From Methanobacteriaceae archaeon (GTDB lineage Archaea > Methanobacteriota > Methanobacteria > Methanobacteriales > Methanobacteriaceae): a DNA stretch of 41,598 bases. The notes under the pieces were generated by a model. The model had not been told where the DNA came from, ran no database searches, and saw only the letters and a program-made list of their open reading frames with translations. Below, piece after piece: positions 7,361-14,989 of the stretch. The position numbers and the translations under genes are program-made. Within the stretch, counting starts at the first letter, position 1. Each line of letters starts with the position of its first letter. The stretch lies in assembly GCA_023249725.1 (NCBI GenBank), contig JAHFBZ010000008.1, forward strand, positions 1 through 41,598, given 5' to 3'.

Positions 7361-9202
7361 ATGAAAATATTAGCATTTTCTGACTGGAGGACACAAGATT
7401 TCCTACCAATATTCCATACTTTAAAAAATTTAGAGGAAAAACCAGATTTTATTGTTTATTGTGGGGATGATATAGAAGTTTTCGAGGATTGGTCATTGGA
7501 AAACATGGTTAAAAGATTGACCTGTATGGGATTTCAAAATATTAATTTTGAGGGTTTAAACGTGGAATCACGTGCTGTTTTTCTTGATTTGAAGGATTAT
7601 TATAATAATTATTTGATCATGGTTCCTGTAAATGATTATGGAATAGAAAATGCAAAAAAAGCAATTATTAATTCTTTAGTTTATTATAAAAACCTTTTAA
7701 ATGATTTTGATGAGAATATATCGCTTAATTCTGAGCTAAAGAATTTAATAATTAATAATATTAATATATTTAATTCCATTTTGTATTATAATTTGAATTA
7801 TGAGGACTATAATGGCAACTGGCCTGAAAAAATTATTGATAATTTTAATTTAAAGATTTTAAAGATAGGCTCAAGAATTTTTGCAATACTAAACGACTTA
7901 GATTTTGAATCGGAAAAAATTTTCGATAAATTGAGTAATTACTCTAAAAAAGGTGTTCTTGCAGTTTTAGGTAATGATGATTATCCTGAGTATAAATGTA
8001 TACTCAGAACAAATAATGTTGTAAACTTACATGAAGAAAATGTTATTAATGATAATTTTTGTTTTATAGGGCTAGAAGGAGGAAAAGAAGAGACTAATCA
8101 GCTAATAGGTAATATTCTATATTCTGAAAGTCAAATAGAATCTTATATCACTTCTAAATCGAAAGAAGTTAATGAAAATATTATTTTAATTTCACATATG
8201 CCTCCTTATAAAATTCTAGATTTGGCTGTTAGATTTGGGGCTGAAAATATTGGTTCTAAATCCATTAAAAATTTCATTAAAAATAAAAATGTAATTTTAA
8301 ATTTATGTGGGCATGTACATCTTTTGGGAGGTCATTCACAGATATATGATGGATGTTTAGTTGTAAATGTTGCTAGCACGGAATCTGATATTTATGGGAA
8401 TGCTGCATTAATCGATATTGATGTCAATACAAATGATATTAGTCTTGAATGGTTAGATTTAAGAAAATATAACTTAATGCAACTTTACCAAGTTGGGCCT
8501 ACAAGAGAAGATGAATTAAGAGATATGGGTGTTTTAAGCATTGATGATTTGTTAAAATGTAAACCTTCGAAATTATCACAAAAATTTGGAAAAGCATTAA
8601 CTAAAAGATGGATGAGTCATGCAAAAGCTATTAAATCCAAAAAAGCATTTCTTATGCAGAATTTGGAAATACCTGAGAATATTATTTTTTATGATATTGA
8701 AACAACAATTTCCGATAAAATACCTTGGTTAATAGGTGTTTATGATAGTTGTAACGACGATTTTGTTCAGTTTTTTGCTCGAAATTCTTCTGAAGAATGG
8801 GAAATGATTCAAAATTTTTGGAATTATATTAGTAAAGATGAATCGAAAGTTTTATGTTCATATTCTGGGAGTTTTTTTGACAAGAGAATTTTATTATCTA
8901 GAATGGAGCAATTTGATGAGGCTATGGCTGATTCATTCGATAAAAGAACCCAAATTGACTTGTGTAAAGAACTTAGAAAATCATTAGTACTCCCTACACT
9001 AGGTTATAGTTTGGATGAGTTAAGTGATTATTTTGGATTTAAAGTTAAACACGATTCTTTAGATGGGCTAATGGTGGGAATTCAATACGAAGAGTACCTT
9101 AATGGAGGCAAAGAGCCAAATTGGGATCAACTTTTTGAATATAATGAAGATGATGTAAAAGCGATTCCGTTTATAATTAATGAAATTTTAAAATTAGAAT
9201 AA
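7361..9202 (+). CDS. Metallophosphoesterase - HhH - DEDD exonuclease fusion
   Basis: This 613-residue protein joins three modules. Residues 1-350 form a calcineurin-like metallophosphoesterase: D8 (in SDW, lacking the usual DxH His), G35-D36-D37, G204-N205-D206-D207 (GNDD in place of GNHD), H279 (ISHMPP) and G317-H318-V319-H320. A helical insert of about 120 residues separates the second and third motifs. Residues 373-425 look like a helix-hairpin-helix DNA-binding segment (YQVGPTREDELRDMGVLSI). Residues 440-613 form a DnaQ/YprB-like RNase H-fold nuclease with D445-I-E447, D507, and Y594 to D598. It follows the Ku-ligase pair but has its own promoter. I infer nucleic-acid end processing, perhaps replacing LigD's missing phosphoesterase. 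RNA processing is also possible. Confidence 0.82.
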   Translation: MKILAFSDWRTQDFLPIFHTLKNLEEKPDFIVYCGDDIEVFEDWSLENMVKRLTCMGFQNINFEGLNVESRAVFLDLKDYYNNYLIMVPVNDYGIENAKKAIINSLVYYKNLLNDFDENISLNSELKNLIINNINIFNSILYYNLNYEDYNGNWPEKIIDNFNLKILKIGSRIFAILNDLDFESEKIFDKLSNYSKKGVLAVLGNDDYPEYKCILRTNNVVNLHEENVINDNFCFIGLEGGKEETNQLIGNILYSESQIESYITSKSKEVNENIILISHMPPYKILDLAVRFGAENIGSKSIKNFIKNKNVILNLCGHVHLLGGHSQIYDGCLVVNVASTESDIYGNAALIDIDVNTNDISLEWLDLRKYNLMQLYQVGPTREDELRDMGVLSIDDLLKCKPSKLSQKFGKALTKRWMSHAKAIKSKKAFLMQNLEIPENIIFYDIETTISDKIPWLIGVYDSCNDDFVQFFARNSSEEWEMIQNFWNYISKDESKVLCSYSGSFFDKRILLSRMEQFDEAMADSFDKRTQIDLCKELRKSLVLPTLGYSLDELSDYFGFKVKHDSLDGLMVGIQYEEYLNGGKEPNWDQLFEYNEDDVKAIPFIINEILKLE

Positions 9203-9329
9203 TTAATGGTAGTTTTATATTATTATTGTTTTCTCATAGTTTTTCATTTTTAATATTTAACAAAAATTTATAAATTCGGTCTTCCATAACATATAAACTC
9301 CAAAAACACAATAATTAAAAGTGATTATC

Positions 9330-9686
9330 ATGCCAGAAATAACTCCAGAAGTCATATTTAAAAAAGAAAGTGGGGAAACTGTTTCTCTACTGGAAAAATT
9401 CGTAAGATTGCAATCTAGGGCAGGTGGATTATTAACTGTTAATTTCAGGGCCCCTGAAGAGGAAATGATAAATATAAAAGAATTTTTCAAATTATTCCAG
9501 AATGATGAATTAGTTAAAATTGATATTGGGGGAACTGGTGATATTAACTGTTCTTTCAAAGGAATTTCTCCTATACTGGAGCATAAGGATGAAACCGGAT
9601 TCCCTTACTTTTCCCTATCAGTCACCCTCCAAGATCAGGCCAAATTGAACCAGCCTGACGAGCCCCCGTCCTGTGGATGTGGCTAA
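9330..9686 (+). CDS. Small conserved protein of unknown function ending in CGCG
   Basis: I do not recognise this 118-residue protein. It seems soluble, with an alpha/beta composition and a C-terminal PPSCGCG tail whose two closely spaced cysteines (a third lies in DINCSF) could bind metal. The frame is open from GTG 9321, but those bases (GTGAT) act as the ribosome binding site, so I place the start at ATG 9330. It stands alone between the nuclease fusion and a cysteine-rich protein gene. A T-rich terminator follows. Confidence 0.6.
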   Translation: MPEITPEVIFKKESGETVSLLEKFVRLQSRAGGLLTVNFRAPEEEMINIKEFFKLFQNDELVKIDIGGTGDINCSFKGISPILEHKDETGFPYFSLSVTLQDQAKLNQPDEPPSCGCG

Positions 9687-9699
9687 ATGTGCATATAAT

Positions 9700-9722
9700 A
9701 TTTTTTTAACTTATTTTTTTTA
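9700..9722 (+). terminator. Oligo-T archaeal terminator
   Basis: Two runs of seven or more T residues, separated by AACTTA, lie just after the stop codon at 9686. Runs of T on the coding strand are the main archaeal termination signal. There is no hairpin. Confidence 0.45.
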
Positions 9723-9868
9723 TCTTAATTATCCTCTTTCTAAATAAATAAATCACTAAAATTTTACACTTAATGAATCAAATATAATCAATAGTGTAAT
9801 TTTAATAAATAATAAAAATGCATATCTAATTTCTTAAAGGCCAAATATTCTTATAAATTGGTGAAAAA

Positions 9869-10180
9869 ATGTCAATTGATTTTAGTATGGAGAATATAAA
9901 AAAATGTCTTTGTATGAGATGCCCAGTGCAAATGGAGAGCCAGTGTGTTAAGGATAAAGAGAAAATAATGATTCTAATGACTCAACAAGATCTGGACAGC
10001 CCTATGAGGATGGATGAAGAAAGAGTTCCGGGTCTTTATTGTTCCACGGGAAAGGCTATTTGCAAGGATATAAACACCCACCAGATTTGCAGGTGTAATG
10101 AATGCTCCGTTTGGATGGGGAACAGATTGGACAAAAAAGAGACATCTAAATACTTTTGTATCAATGGAAAGGCCAAATAA
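9869..10180 (+). CDS. Cysteine-rich DUF2769-like protein
   Basis: This 103-residue protein has ten cysteines in a pattern like two metal-binding halves: CLCMRC and QC in the first, then YC, IC, CRCNEC and FC. Both halves contain a G-K pair after a late Cys (CSTGKA and CINGKA). The pattern resembles the DUF2769 family found in methanogens; I am fairly but not fully sure of the name. It is predicted soluble and probably binds zinc or an iron-sulfur cluster. The ATG follows GGTGAAAA. Its role is unknown, and neighbouring genes do not clarify it. Confidence 0.65.
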   Translation: MSIDFSMENIKKCLCMRCPVQMESQCVKDKEKIMILMTQQDLDSPMRMDEERVPGLYCSTGKAICKDINTHQICRCNECSVWMGNRLDKKETSKYFCINGKAK

Positions 10181-10311
10181 TATTCTAATTTTAATTTAAA
10201 CCTAATTCTAATTTAAACACTGAAAAATAACTATAATTAGAATTATGCTGTAAATTTAGCTAGCAATCTAACTAATAAAACTTTAAACGAAAAATAAAAC
10301 CCTTTATTATC

Positions 10312-10431
10312 TTATTTGTCAGGATAATATTCTAATTCGCCTCGACACTGGCACTGTTCAAAGTCATCAGGACTTTCTCCTTCAGCTAGTTCGTAGTATC
10401 CACCACATAACTTACATAACAAGTAACTCAT
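10312..10431 (-). CDS. 39-residue zinc-ribbon microprotein
   Basis: A short minus-strand frame of 39 codons encodes a single zinc ribbon: [11 protein letters not shown] near the N-terminus and ECQC-like QCQCRGEL near the C-terminus, giving a C-x2-C ... C-x1-C set of ligands. The acidic linker EGESPDDFE between the two knuckles is typical of zinc ribbons found at the N-terminus of methanogen membrane proteins, here standing alone. The composition and the Cys pairs make a chance frame unlikely. A GGGGAA site lies upstream of the ATG. The function is unknown, possibly protein-protein or nucleic-acid contact. Confidence 0.7.
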   Translation of the reverse strand: MSYLLCKLCGGYYELAEGESPDDFEQCQCRGELEYYPDK

Positions 10432-10634
10432 AGTTTTTCCCCAATATTACTATAATTAACTTCTATTCTTAACAATAGATAATTGTTTTGTTTTTATTTT
10501 TAATTAACCCATCGTATTGATTTTTTTTATTAAACAAACTAAAATAATAACTTTTTTCCCAATAAGTGGAGTAAAATATTAATACAATTTCTACAATAAA
10601 TATAATACAATACATAATGGAACGGGGTGAATCA

Positions 10635-11012
10635 ATGGATAGAAATTTAATTATAGTTGCGGCAATAGTTATAATAATTGTGGCAGCTGCTGGGGCCTGG
10701 TATGTTATGCAACCAGCTCCTGTAAACAATACGGCTAATAATACCACCAATGGCAGTATTTACAACAATATATCTACTAATGATACTAATAACACTATAA
10801 AAAACAATACTACCAACTCTACAAATATAACTAAGGTTCAAGCCAATAAGCTGGCCACTAAATATATTGGAATGGGCGTTTACTTGGGAAATAATACGAC
10901 TTTAACCACTTATAAAAAAGTTAGTGTGTGGAATGTCTCGGTATACACCACTCAGGGCCTTTACCCAAGTTCTATTTATATAAATGCTAGAACTGGGAAA
11001 AGAGTTCAATAA
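10635..11012 (+). CDS. Membrane-anchored protein with a PepSY-like domain
   Basis: This 125-residue protein begins with an N-terminal hydrophobic anchor (about residues 4-22). An Asn/Thr-rich linker with many glycosylation sequons runs to about residue 63. The C-terminal domain of about 60 residues (KVQANKLATKYIG ... IYINARTGKRV) looks like a PepSY-type fold. The longer frame from 10617 is less likely, because GGGGTGA upstream of ATG 10635 is a good ribosome binding site. It should sit on the outer face of the membrane with the domain held away by the linker. PepSY domains often act as inhibitors or chaperones of secreted enzymes, but no partner is visible nearby. Confidence 0.65.
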   Translation: MDRNLIIVAAIVIIIVAAAGAWYVMQPAPVNNTANNTTNGSIYNNISTNDTNNTIKNNTTNSTNITKVQANKLATKYIGMGVYLGNNTTLTTYKKVSVWNVSVYTTQGLYPSSIYINARTGKRVQ

Positions 11013-11056
11013 ATTGGGTTTTTGAATAATCCAATTATTTTTTATTTTATTTATTT
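11012..11056 (+). terminator. Stem-loop followed by T-rich tract
   Basis: AATTGG (11012-11017) pairs with CCAATT (11031-11036) around a 13-base loop, and a T-rich stretch follows. It lies directly behind the PepSY-like gene's stop codon and probably ends that transcript. Confidence 0.45.
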
Positions 11057-11158
11057 TCAGCTGATTCTTAAGGTAATTATTTTAATAGTTCATTAGGTCA
11101 TACAAATATTAATTTTAATTCAATTTTTAACTTAAACTCAAAATTAGAGGCTAAAATA

Positions 11159-11728
11159 ATGAAAATAACTTGTATCAAGGGAAGCCCCCGTAAAAACGCT
11201 AATAGTTCTATAATTGCGGATAAACTTTTAAATCAATTGGAAAAGCCAGGAAATGAAATAAAAACCTTTGAATTGAATAAATTAAATTACAAAGGATGTC
11301 AGGGGTGTCGAGGATGTTTTACTCGTGCTGAAAAATGTACCCTCAATGATGACCTGCAGGATGTTTTAGAATCTGTCAGAGAATCTGATGTTATGGTGCT
11401 GGCCTCTCCGGTGTATTATGGAGATATAACTTCCCAGGCCAAAGCATTTGTGGATAGAACATATTCTTATTATGTACCTGATTTTTTAACTAATCCTAAT
11501 CCCAGCAGATTAAACCCCGGAAAAAAGATGGTAATGATTTTATCTCAGGGAAATCCTGACGAAGAAGCTTTTAATGATATTTTTCCGAGATACAGTTACT
11601 TCTTCCAGAGACATGCCTTTAATGATAAGTTTTTAATTCGGGCTTGTGGTGTGAGGGAAGAAGGAGAAGTTTTAAAAAGAGAAGATGTACTGCAACAGGT
11701 CAAGAAAGTTGCCGAAGATCTTTTATAA
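11159..11728 (+). CDS. Iron-sulfur flavoprotein-like NADPH-dependent FMN reductase
   Basis: This 189-residue protein has a flavodoxin-like fold. The N-terminal loop GSPRKNANSS binds the FMN phosphate. A cysteine set CQGCRGCF, with another Cys nine residues later (AEKCTL), sits near residues 44-60. ASPVYYGDIT (about residues 81-90) and QAKAFVDRTY are the usual flavin-contact segments. This Cys pattern resembles, but is not identical to, the cluster-binding motif of archaeal iron-sulfur flavoproteins, so a 4Fe-4S cluster is possible but not certain. A GAGG site precedes the ATG. A flavin reductase gene follows 27 bases after its stop, so the two probably form a redox operon acting in the cytoplasm, likely in oxidative stress or electron transfer. 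Confidence 0.85.
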   Translation: MKITCIKGSPRKNANSSIIADKLLNQLEKPGNEIKTFELNKLNYKGCQGCRGCFTRAEKCTLNDDLQDVLESVRESDVMVLASPVYYGDITSQAKAFVDRTYSYYVPDFLTNPNPSRLNPGKKMVMILSQGNPDEEAFNDIFPRYSYFFQRHAFNDKFLIRACGVREEGEVLKREDVLQQVKKVAEDLL

Positions 11729-11755
11729 GTTTATATATGGATTTGAGTGATAATT

Positions 11756-12355
11756 ATGAAAAAGAGTTTAGGGCCTAAGGTATTTGGTTTTCCAGTCCCG
11801 GTTTTTATAGTGGGTTCTTATAATGAAAATGGGCAGGCCAATGTAATGAATGCTGCCGCAGCAGGAACGTGCTGTCTGTCACCACCATGTGTTTATGTTT
11901 CCCTTAGGGAGGCCACCCATACTTACCACAATATTATACGAAATAAAGCTTTTACCATCAGTATACCCTCCCAAAAGCAGGTTACTGAGGCCGACTATTT
12001 TGGCATAGCTTCCGGTAAAAAAGTGGATAAATTTGAAGCAACTGGTTTAACCCCTGTAAAAAGTGATTTGGTACATGCTCCCTATATTGATGACTTTTCA
12101 GTAATAATGGAATGTCTGCTGAAGGATAAGGTTAATTTAGGCTCGCACACTATGTTCATTGGTGAAGTCATTGATTTAAAGGCTGATGAGGATGTAACCA
12201 CAAAAATCAAGGTTAAATCTGATCTAAAGCTTCTTAAAGTCGATTTAGAAAAGTCTAAACCATTTATCTATGATTTATCTTTAAGGGGTTACTATAACTT
12301 GGGTGAAAAGATAGGTAATGGTTTTTCTGATGGTTTGAAGTATTTTAAGAAATAA
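11756..12355 (+). CDS. Flavin reductase family protein (flavoredoxin-like)
   Basis: This 199-residue protein is an FMN-binding split-barrel of the flavin reductase / flavoredoxin family. Evidence is the opening KSLGPKVFGFPVPVFIVGSYNENGQANVMNAAAAG, followed by SPPCVYVSLREATHTYHNI and KAFTISIPS, which are the characteristic flavin-binding strands. The start is ATG 11756 because GTGAT nine bases upstream is the ribosome binding site, although the frame is open from 11747. Proteins of this type reduce free flavin or pass electrons to partner flavoproteins in methanogens and sulfate reducers. The preceding FMN protein is the obvious partner. Confidence 0.9.
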   Translation: MKKSLGPKVFGFPVPVFIVGSYNENGQANVMNAAAAGTCCLSPPCVYVSLREATHTYHNIIRNKAFTISIPSQKQVTEADYFGIASGKKVDKFEATGLTPVKSDLVHAPYIDDFSVIMECLLKDKVNLGSHTMFIGEVIDLKADEDVTTKIKVKSDLKLLKVDLEKSKPFIYDLSLRGYYNLGEKIGNGFSDGLKYFKK

Positions 12356-12437
12356 TTTCAAGACAATACTCTTTATGAAATTTATTAATAAAAATTATGC
12401 AATATTAATTAGTGGATATTGAAAATTGGGTGATGAT

Positions 12438-12779
12438 ATGCCAGATTCAGAAATTATAATTACCGAAAACGATGTTATTGAGACTATGGGATTATTTACA
12501 AAAGTTCCAGCTATTTTACTCCGAGGATGGGTCTCTAAAAATTCTAATTTGGTTAAATCATTTTCAAATCAGATTGAATCCTATAAAAACAAACTATCTC
12601 CGCGTGATATGGCCCGGGCAGAAAAAGTAATGGAAATGCCGGTGGAGGAACTTCAGGAAATTCTAAAAAAGGCCTATGATCGAACTGGTAAAAAGCAGTT
12701 AAAAATTCTGGCTGATCCTAAAGCCAAGGAATTCATTGTTTTAAATCTTCAGGAGGCCAGAAAAGTACTTTTTAAATGA
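12438..12779 (+). CDS. Small helical protein of unknown function
   Basis: I do not recognise this 113-residue protein. It is soluble, mostly helical and Lys/Glu-rich, and has no cysteines. The middle (about residues 54-75, LSPRDMARAEKVMEMPVEELQEIL) looks like a helical pair. A good GGGTGAT ribosome binding site supports ATG 12438 over the longer frame from TTG 12426. It lies between two groups of flavoprotein genes in the same direction but 82 bases after the previous stop, so shared transcription is possible but not shown. Confidence 0.6.
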   Translation: MPDSEIIITENDVIETMGLFTKVPAILLRGWVSKNSNLVKSFSNQIESYKNKLSPRDMARAEKVMEMPVEELQEILKKAYDRTGKKQLKILADPKAKEFIVLNLQEARKVLFK

Positions 12780-12910
12780 TTTAATATTAAAGATTAAACT
12801 TTTTTTCATTATTTAAAATATTAATTAATCTATTTTTTATTTCAATTATTTTCATTTTATTTTATAAATTTTATAAAAAATAATTATTAAAACCCTCATT
12901 CATAAAAAAC

Positions 12911-12919
12911 TTTATATAT
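12911..12919 (+). promoter_or_regulatory. TATA box of the flavodoxin gene
   Basis: TTTATATAT preceded by an A-rich stretch. The expected transcription start is near 12938-12942, which falls inside the first of two palindromes. The resulting leader of about 105 bases would be long. Confidence 0.55.
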
Positions 12920-12934
12920 CAAAATAGATTATTA

Positions 12935-12967
12935 GGTAATATATTACTTAAACAGGTAATATATTAC
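12935..12967. promoter_or_regulatory. Two identical palindromic operator half-sites, 20 bp apart
   Basis: The perfect 12-bp palindrome GTAATATATTAC occurs at 12936-12947 and again at 12956-12967, each preceded by AG. The centres are exactly 20 bp apart, about two helical turns, so two dimers would sit on the same face of the DNA. The first site covers the expected transcription start. This is the classic layout for a repressor, and the MarR protein encoded at 14341 is the nearest candidate. Confidence 0.65.
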
Positions 12968-13046
12968 ATATTGAAATTCTAATTTATTTAAAAATATTAT
13001 AAAATTTAATTAAAATAAATATCAAAATATTAACAGAGGAAATAAA

Positions 13047-13577
13047 ATGAAAGCACTGGTAGTTTATGGAACAAGATATGGTACGGCCACGGAAATTGCT
13101 GAAGAAATAACCAGTATATTAAAAGAAGAGGGTGTTGAAACCGATTTATTAGACTCAAGGGGACTAAAAGAGTGGGATGTAACACCTTATGACTTGGTAA
13201 TCGTGGGAAGTGGAATAAAGATTGGTAAATGGACGAAGGGAGCTAGGAAGTTCCTGGATAAAAATAAATCTGCTTTAGCTGATAGAAAGGTAGCCCTTTT
13301 TGTATCTTGTGGGGCGGCTAATAAGGAAGAATCTCGCGCAGAAGGACAGGAGAAATATCTGGATGATGTGGCCCAAAAACATCTCATTAATAAGCCGGTG
13401 GCCACGGGACTGTTTGGAAGTACTTTTGATCCTGATTCCAAGCAAGGTTTCTTATACAAACAGGTGATGAAGTCTGTTAAAAAAGATCTGGAAAAACAAG
13501 GCATTGATGTTAGCAAACCTGTCGATTGCCGTGATTGGGATGAGATAAGGACCTGGACCCGCGCTCTTGTCAATTAA
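13047..13577 (+). CDS. Flavodoxin (HemG-like / Flavodoxin_5 type)
   Basis: This 176-residue protein is a flavodoxin-domain protein. The FMN phosphate loop is YGTRYGTATEIAEEI (residues 7-21). VIVGSGIKIGKWTKGARKFL and LFVSCGAA are the other flavin-facing loops. This resembles the branch containing protoporphyrinogen oxidase HemG and long flavodoxins, rather than small electron-carrier flavodoxins. It is soluble. The ATG follows AGAGGAAAT. Its promoter region holds two palindromes that probably bind a repressor, so expression seems tightly controlled, perhaps by redox state or by a small molecule through MarR. Whether it oxidises a heme precursor or only carries electrons cannot be read from the sequence. 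Confidence 0.88.
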   Translation: MKALVVYGTRYGTATEIAEEITSILKEEGVETDLLDSRGLKEWDVTPYDLVIVGSGIKIGKWTKGARKFLDKNKSALADRKVALFVSCGAANKEESRAEGQEKYLDDVAQKHLINKPVATGLFGSTFDPDSKQGFLYKQVMKSVKKDLEKQGIDVSKPVDCRDWDEIRTWTRALVN

Positions 13578-13678
13578 TAATTAATTAATATTTTAATAAT
13601 TAATTTTTTTAAAAAAATAATTTCATCTTTAAATTTTTAGACATATTTTACATTTAAATAAAATATCCCGGAGATAAA

Positions 13679-14248
13679 ATGAATACTAAAAAAATAGCCA
13701 AAATAGTAGGTATAAGTCTAGCAGTGATATTAATCTCTTTTTTTACGATAATGGGCTTTATTTTCTATGATGTTATGAGTTACACGGCCAATGGCTTTGA
13801 AAATTTCAGCCCTGAGGGAAATGTGACTGGAAACGCTTTAGTAGTTTATGACCCTGGTATTTCAGGCCAATCTGCTAATTCAGCTTTAAATATTGCTAAG
13901 GAACTACAAAATAAAGGATATAATGTGGATTTGGTGGGCATAAACAATCCAAAAGCAAAAAATACTTCCAATTACGATTTAATCGTAGTGGGCGGACCAA
14001 TTTATGCTGGAAAAGCCAGTAATTCAGTTCAATCATATTTAAATAATCTTAAACCATCTAATGGGACTAAAATCGCAGTTTTTGCCATGGGTTCTGACAA
14101 GGATGTAATGAAAAATTCTAAATTGCTAAAAAGTGAAGTAGCTCCTTTAAATAATAACACCTCGCTTAAAATAGATGCTGTAGGGAAATTTATTTCTACA
14201 GAAAATAATAATCAGAGCATTGTGGTATTTGTCGAATCTTTTTCTTAA
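13679..14248 (+). CDS. Membrane-anchored flavodoxin-like protein
   Basis: This 189-residue protein begins with an N-terminal transmembrane anchor (about residues 9-32). The flavodoxin-like alpha/beta domain starts at VTGNALVVYDPGISGQSANSA. The phosphate-loop position reads DPGISGQS instead of the TxTGNT-type motif, and VVGGPIYAGKASNSVQSYLNNL matches the second flavin-contact loop. By the positive-inside rule, the Lys before the helix puts the domain outside the cell or loosely at the membrane. FMN binding is therefore uncertain. It follows the flavodoxin gene by about 100 bases in the same direction, with a GGAGAT site before its ATG. An electron-transfer or decayed paralogue role is inference. 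Confidence 0.75.
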   Translation: MNTKKIAKIVGISLAVILISFFTIMGFIFYDVMSYTANGFENFSPEGNVTGNALVVYDPGISGQSANSALNIAKELQNKGYNVDLVGINNPKAKNTSNYDLIVVGGPIYAGKASNSVQSYLNNLKPSNGTKIAVFAMGSDKDVMKNSKLLKSEVAPLNNNTSLKIDAVGKFISTENNNQSIVVFVESFS

Positions 14249-14340
14249 TTAAATATTCCTTAAAATCCCATATTGATTTTATTAATTTTTAAATGAGTAA
14301 TTTGTGTGATTAAAAAAACTTTAATTAAAAGGGTAGTTTG

Positions 14341-14841
14341 ATGAAAGATATTGAAAAAGTAATGCCCAATCAACCATTTGGTGAAAGGTTAAAGATGGAA
14401 AAATACATACTAGTAATTTTATTTCTAATCCAGCAGCGATGGAGCTATATCATAAACAAAGAATTTGCCAAAGATAACATAACTACCAAACAATGGCTAT
14501 TATTGGTAATTCTGGGCAATGCCTTTGACCATGATCCATCCATGCAGGAAATGGCCGAGGCCATGAGCACCACTCACCAGAATGTTAAGCAACTGGCCAG
14601 TCGTTTGCAAGATAGCGGATTTTTAAAAATAGAACGCGATCCAGATAATAAAAGAATTTTACGTCTGAAATTCACGGAACAATGCTATAAATACTGGAGA
14701 AAAAGAGATGAAGAAGATATTGAATCTATAACGAATTTATTCAATGTTCTGGATGATGAAGAGGTAATTTCTCTCTTTGGCATAATGAATAAATTGGAAA
14801 AATTGTCACAAATACAATATGATAACTCTAAAATTAATTAA
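14341..14841 (+). CDS. MarR-family transcription regulator
   Basis: This 166-residue protein has the MarR layout: long N- and C-terminal dimer helices and a central winged helix. The recognition region reads PSMQEMAEAMSTTHQNVKQLASRLQDSGFLKIERDPDNKRILRL (residues about 77-120), including the DPDNKR wing that is almost diagnostic. Such proteins repress genes by binding palindromes and let go when a ligand or oxidant binds. There is one Cys (EQCYKYW), so direct redox sensing is possible. The start is ATG 14341; a TTG lies three bases earlier. It is the last gene in a row of flavin genes, and its likely target is the pair of palindromes before 13047. Confidence 0.9.
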   Translation: MKDIEKVMPNQPFGERLKMEKYILVILFLIQQRWSYIINKEFAKDNITTKQWLLLVILGNAFDHDPSMQEMAEAMSTTHQNVKQLASRLQDSGFLKIERDPDNKRILRLKFTEQCYKYWRKRDEEDIESITNLFNVLDDEEVISLFGIMNKLEKLSQIQYDNSKIN

Positions 14842-14859
14842 TTTTTTTTATTTTTTTTA
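14842..14859 (+). terminator. Oligo-T terminator after the MarR gene
   Basis: Two tracts of eight T residues separated by a single A lie immediately after the MarR stop codon and before a convergent operon, as expected for an archaeal terminator. Confidence 0.5.
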
Positions 14860-14989
14860 TGGATATATTAGACTAGAAAATTTTTTAAAAAAATAGAATA
14901 TAAAAATTATTATAATGTTTGGCTTATTCCATTTTTTTATTCATTTAATGATTATAGGAGATTATATTTGGTATGTTTTCTGAATTGGC

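Noticed and set aside
13187-13573. Long opposite-strand frame inside the flavodoxin gene
   Set aside because: It is the shadow of a gene with clear flavodoxin motifs; its own translation is Ser/Leu-rich with no recognisable domain.
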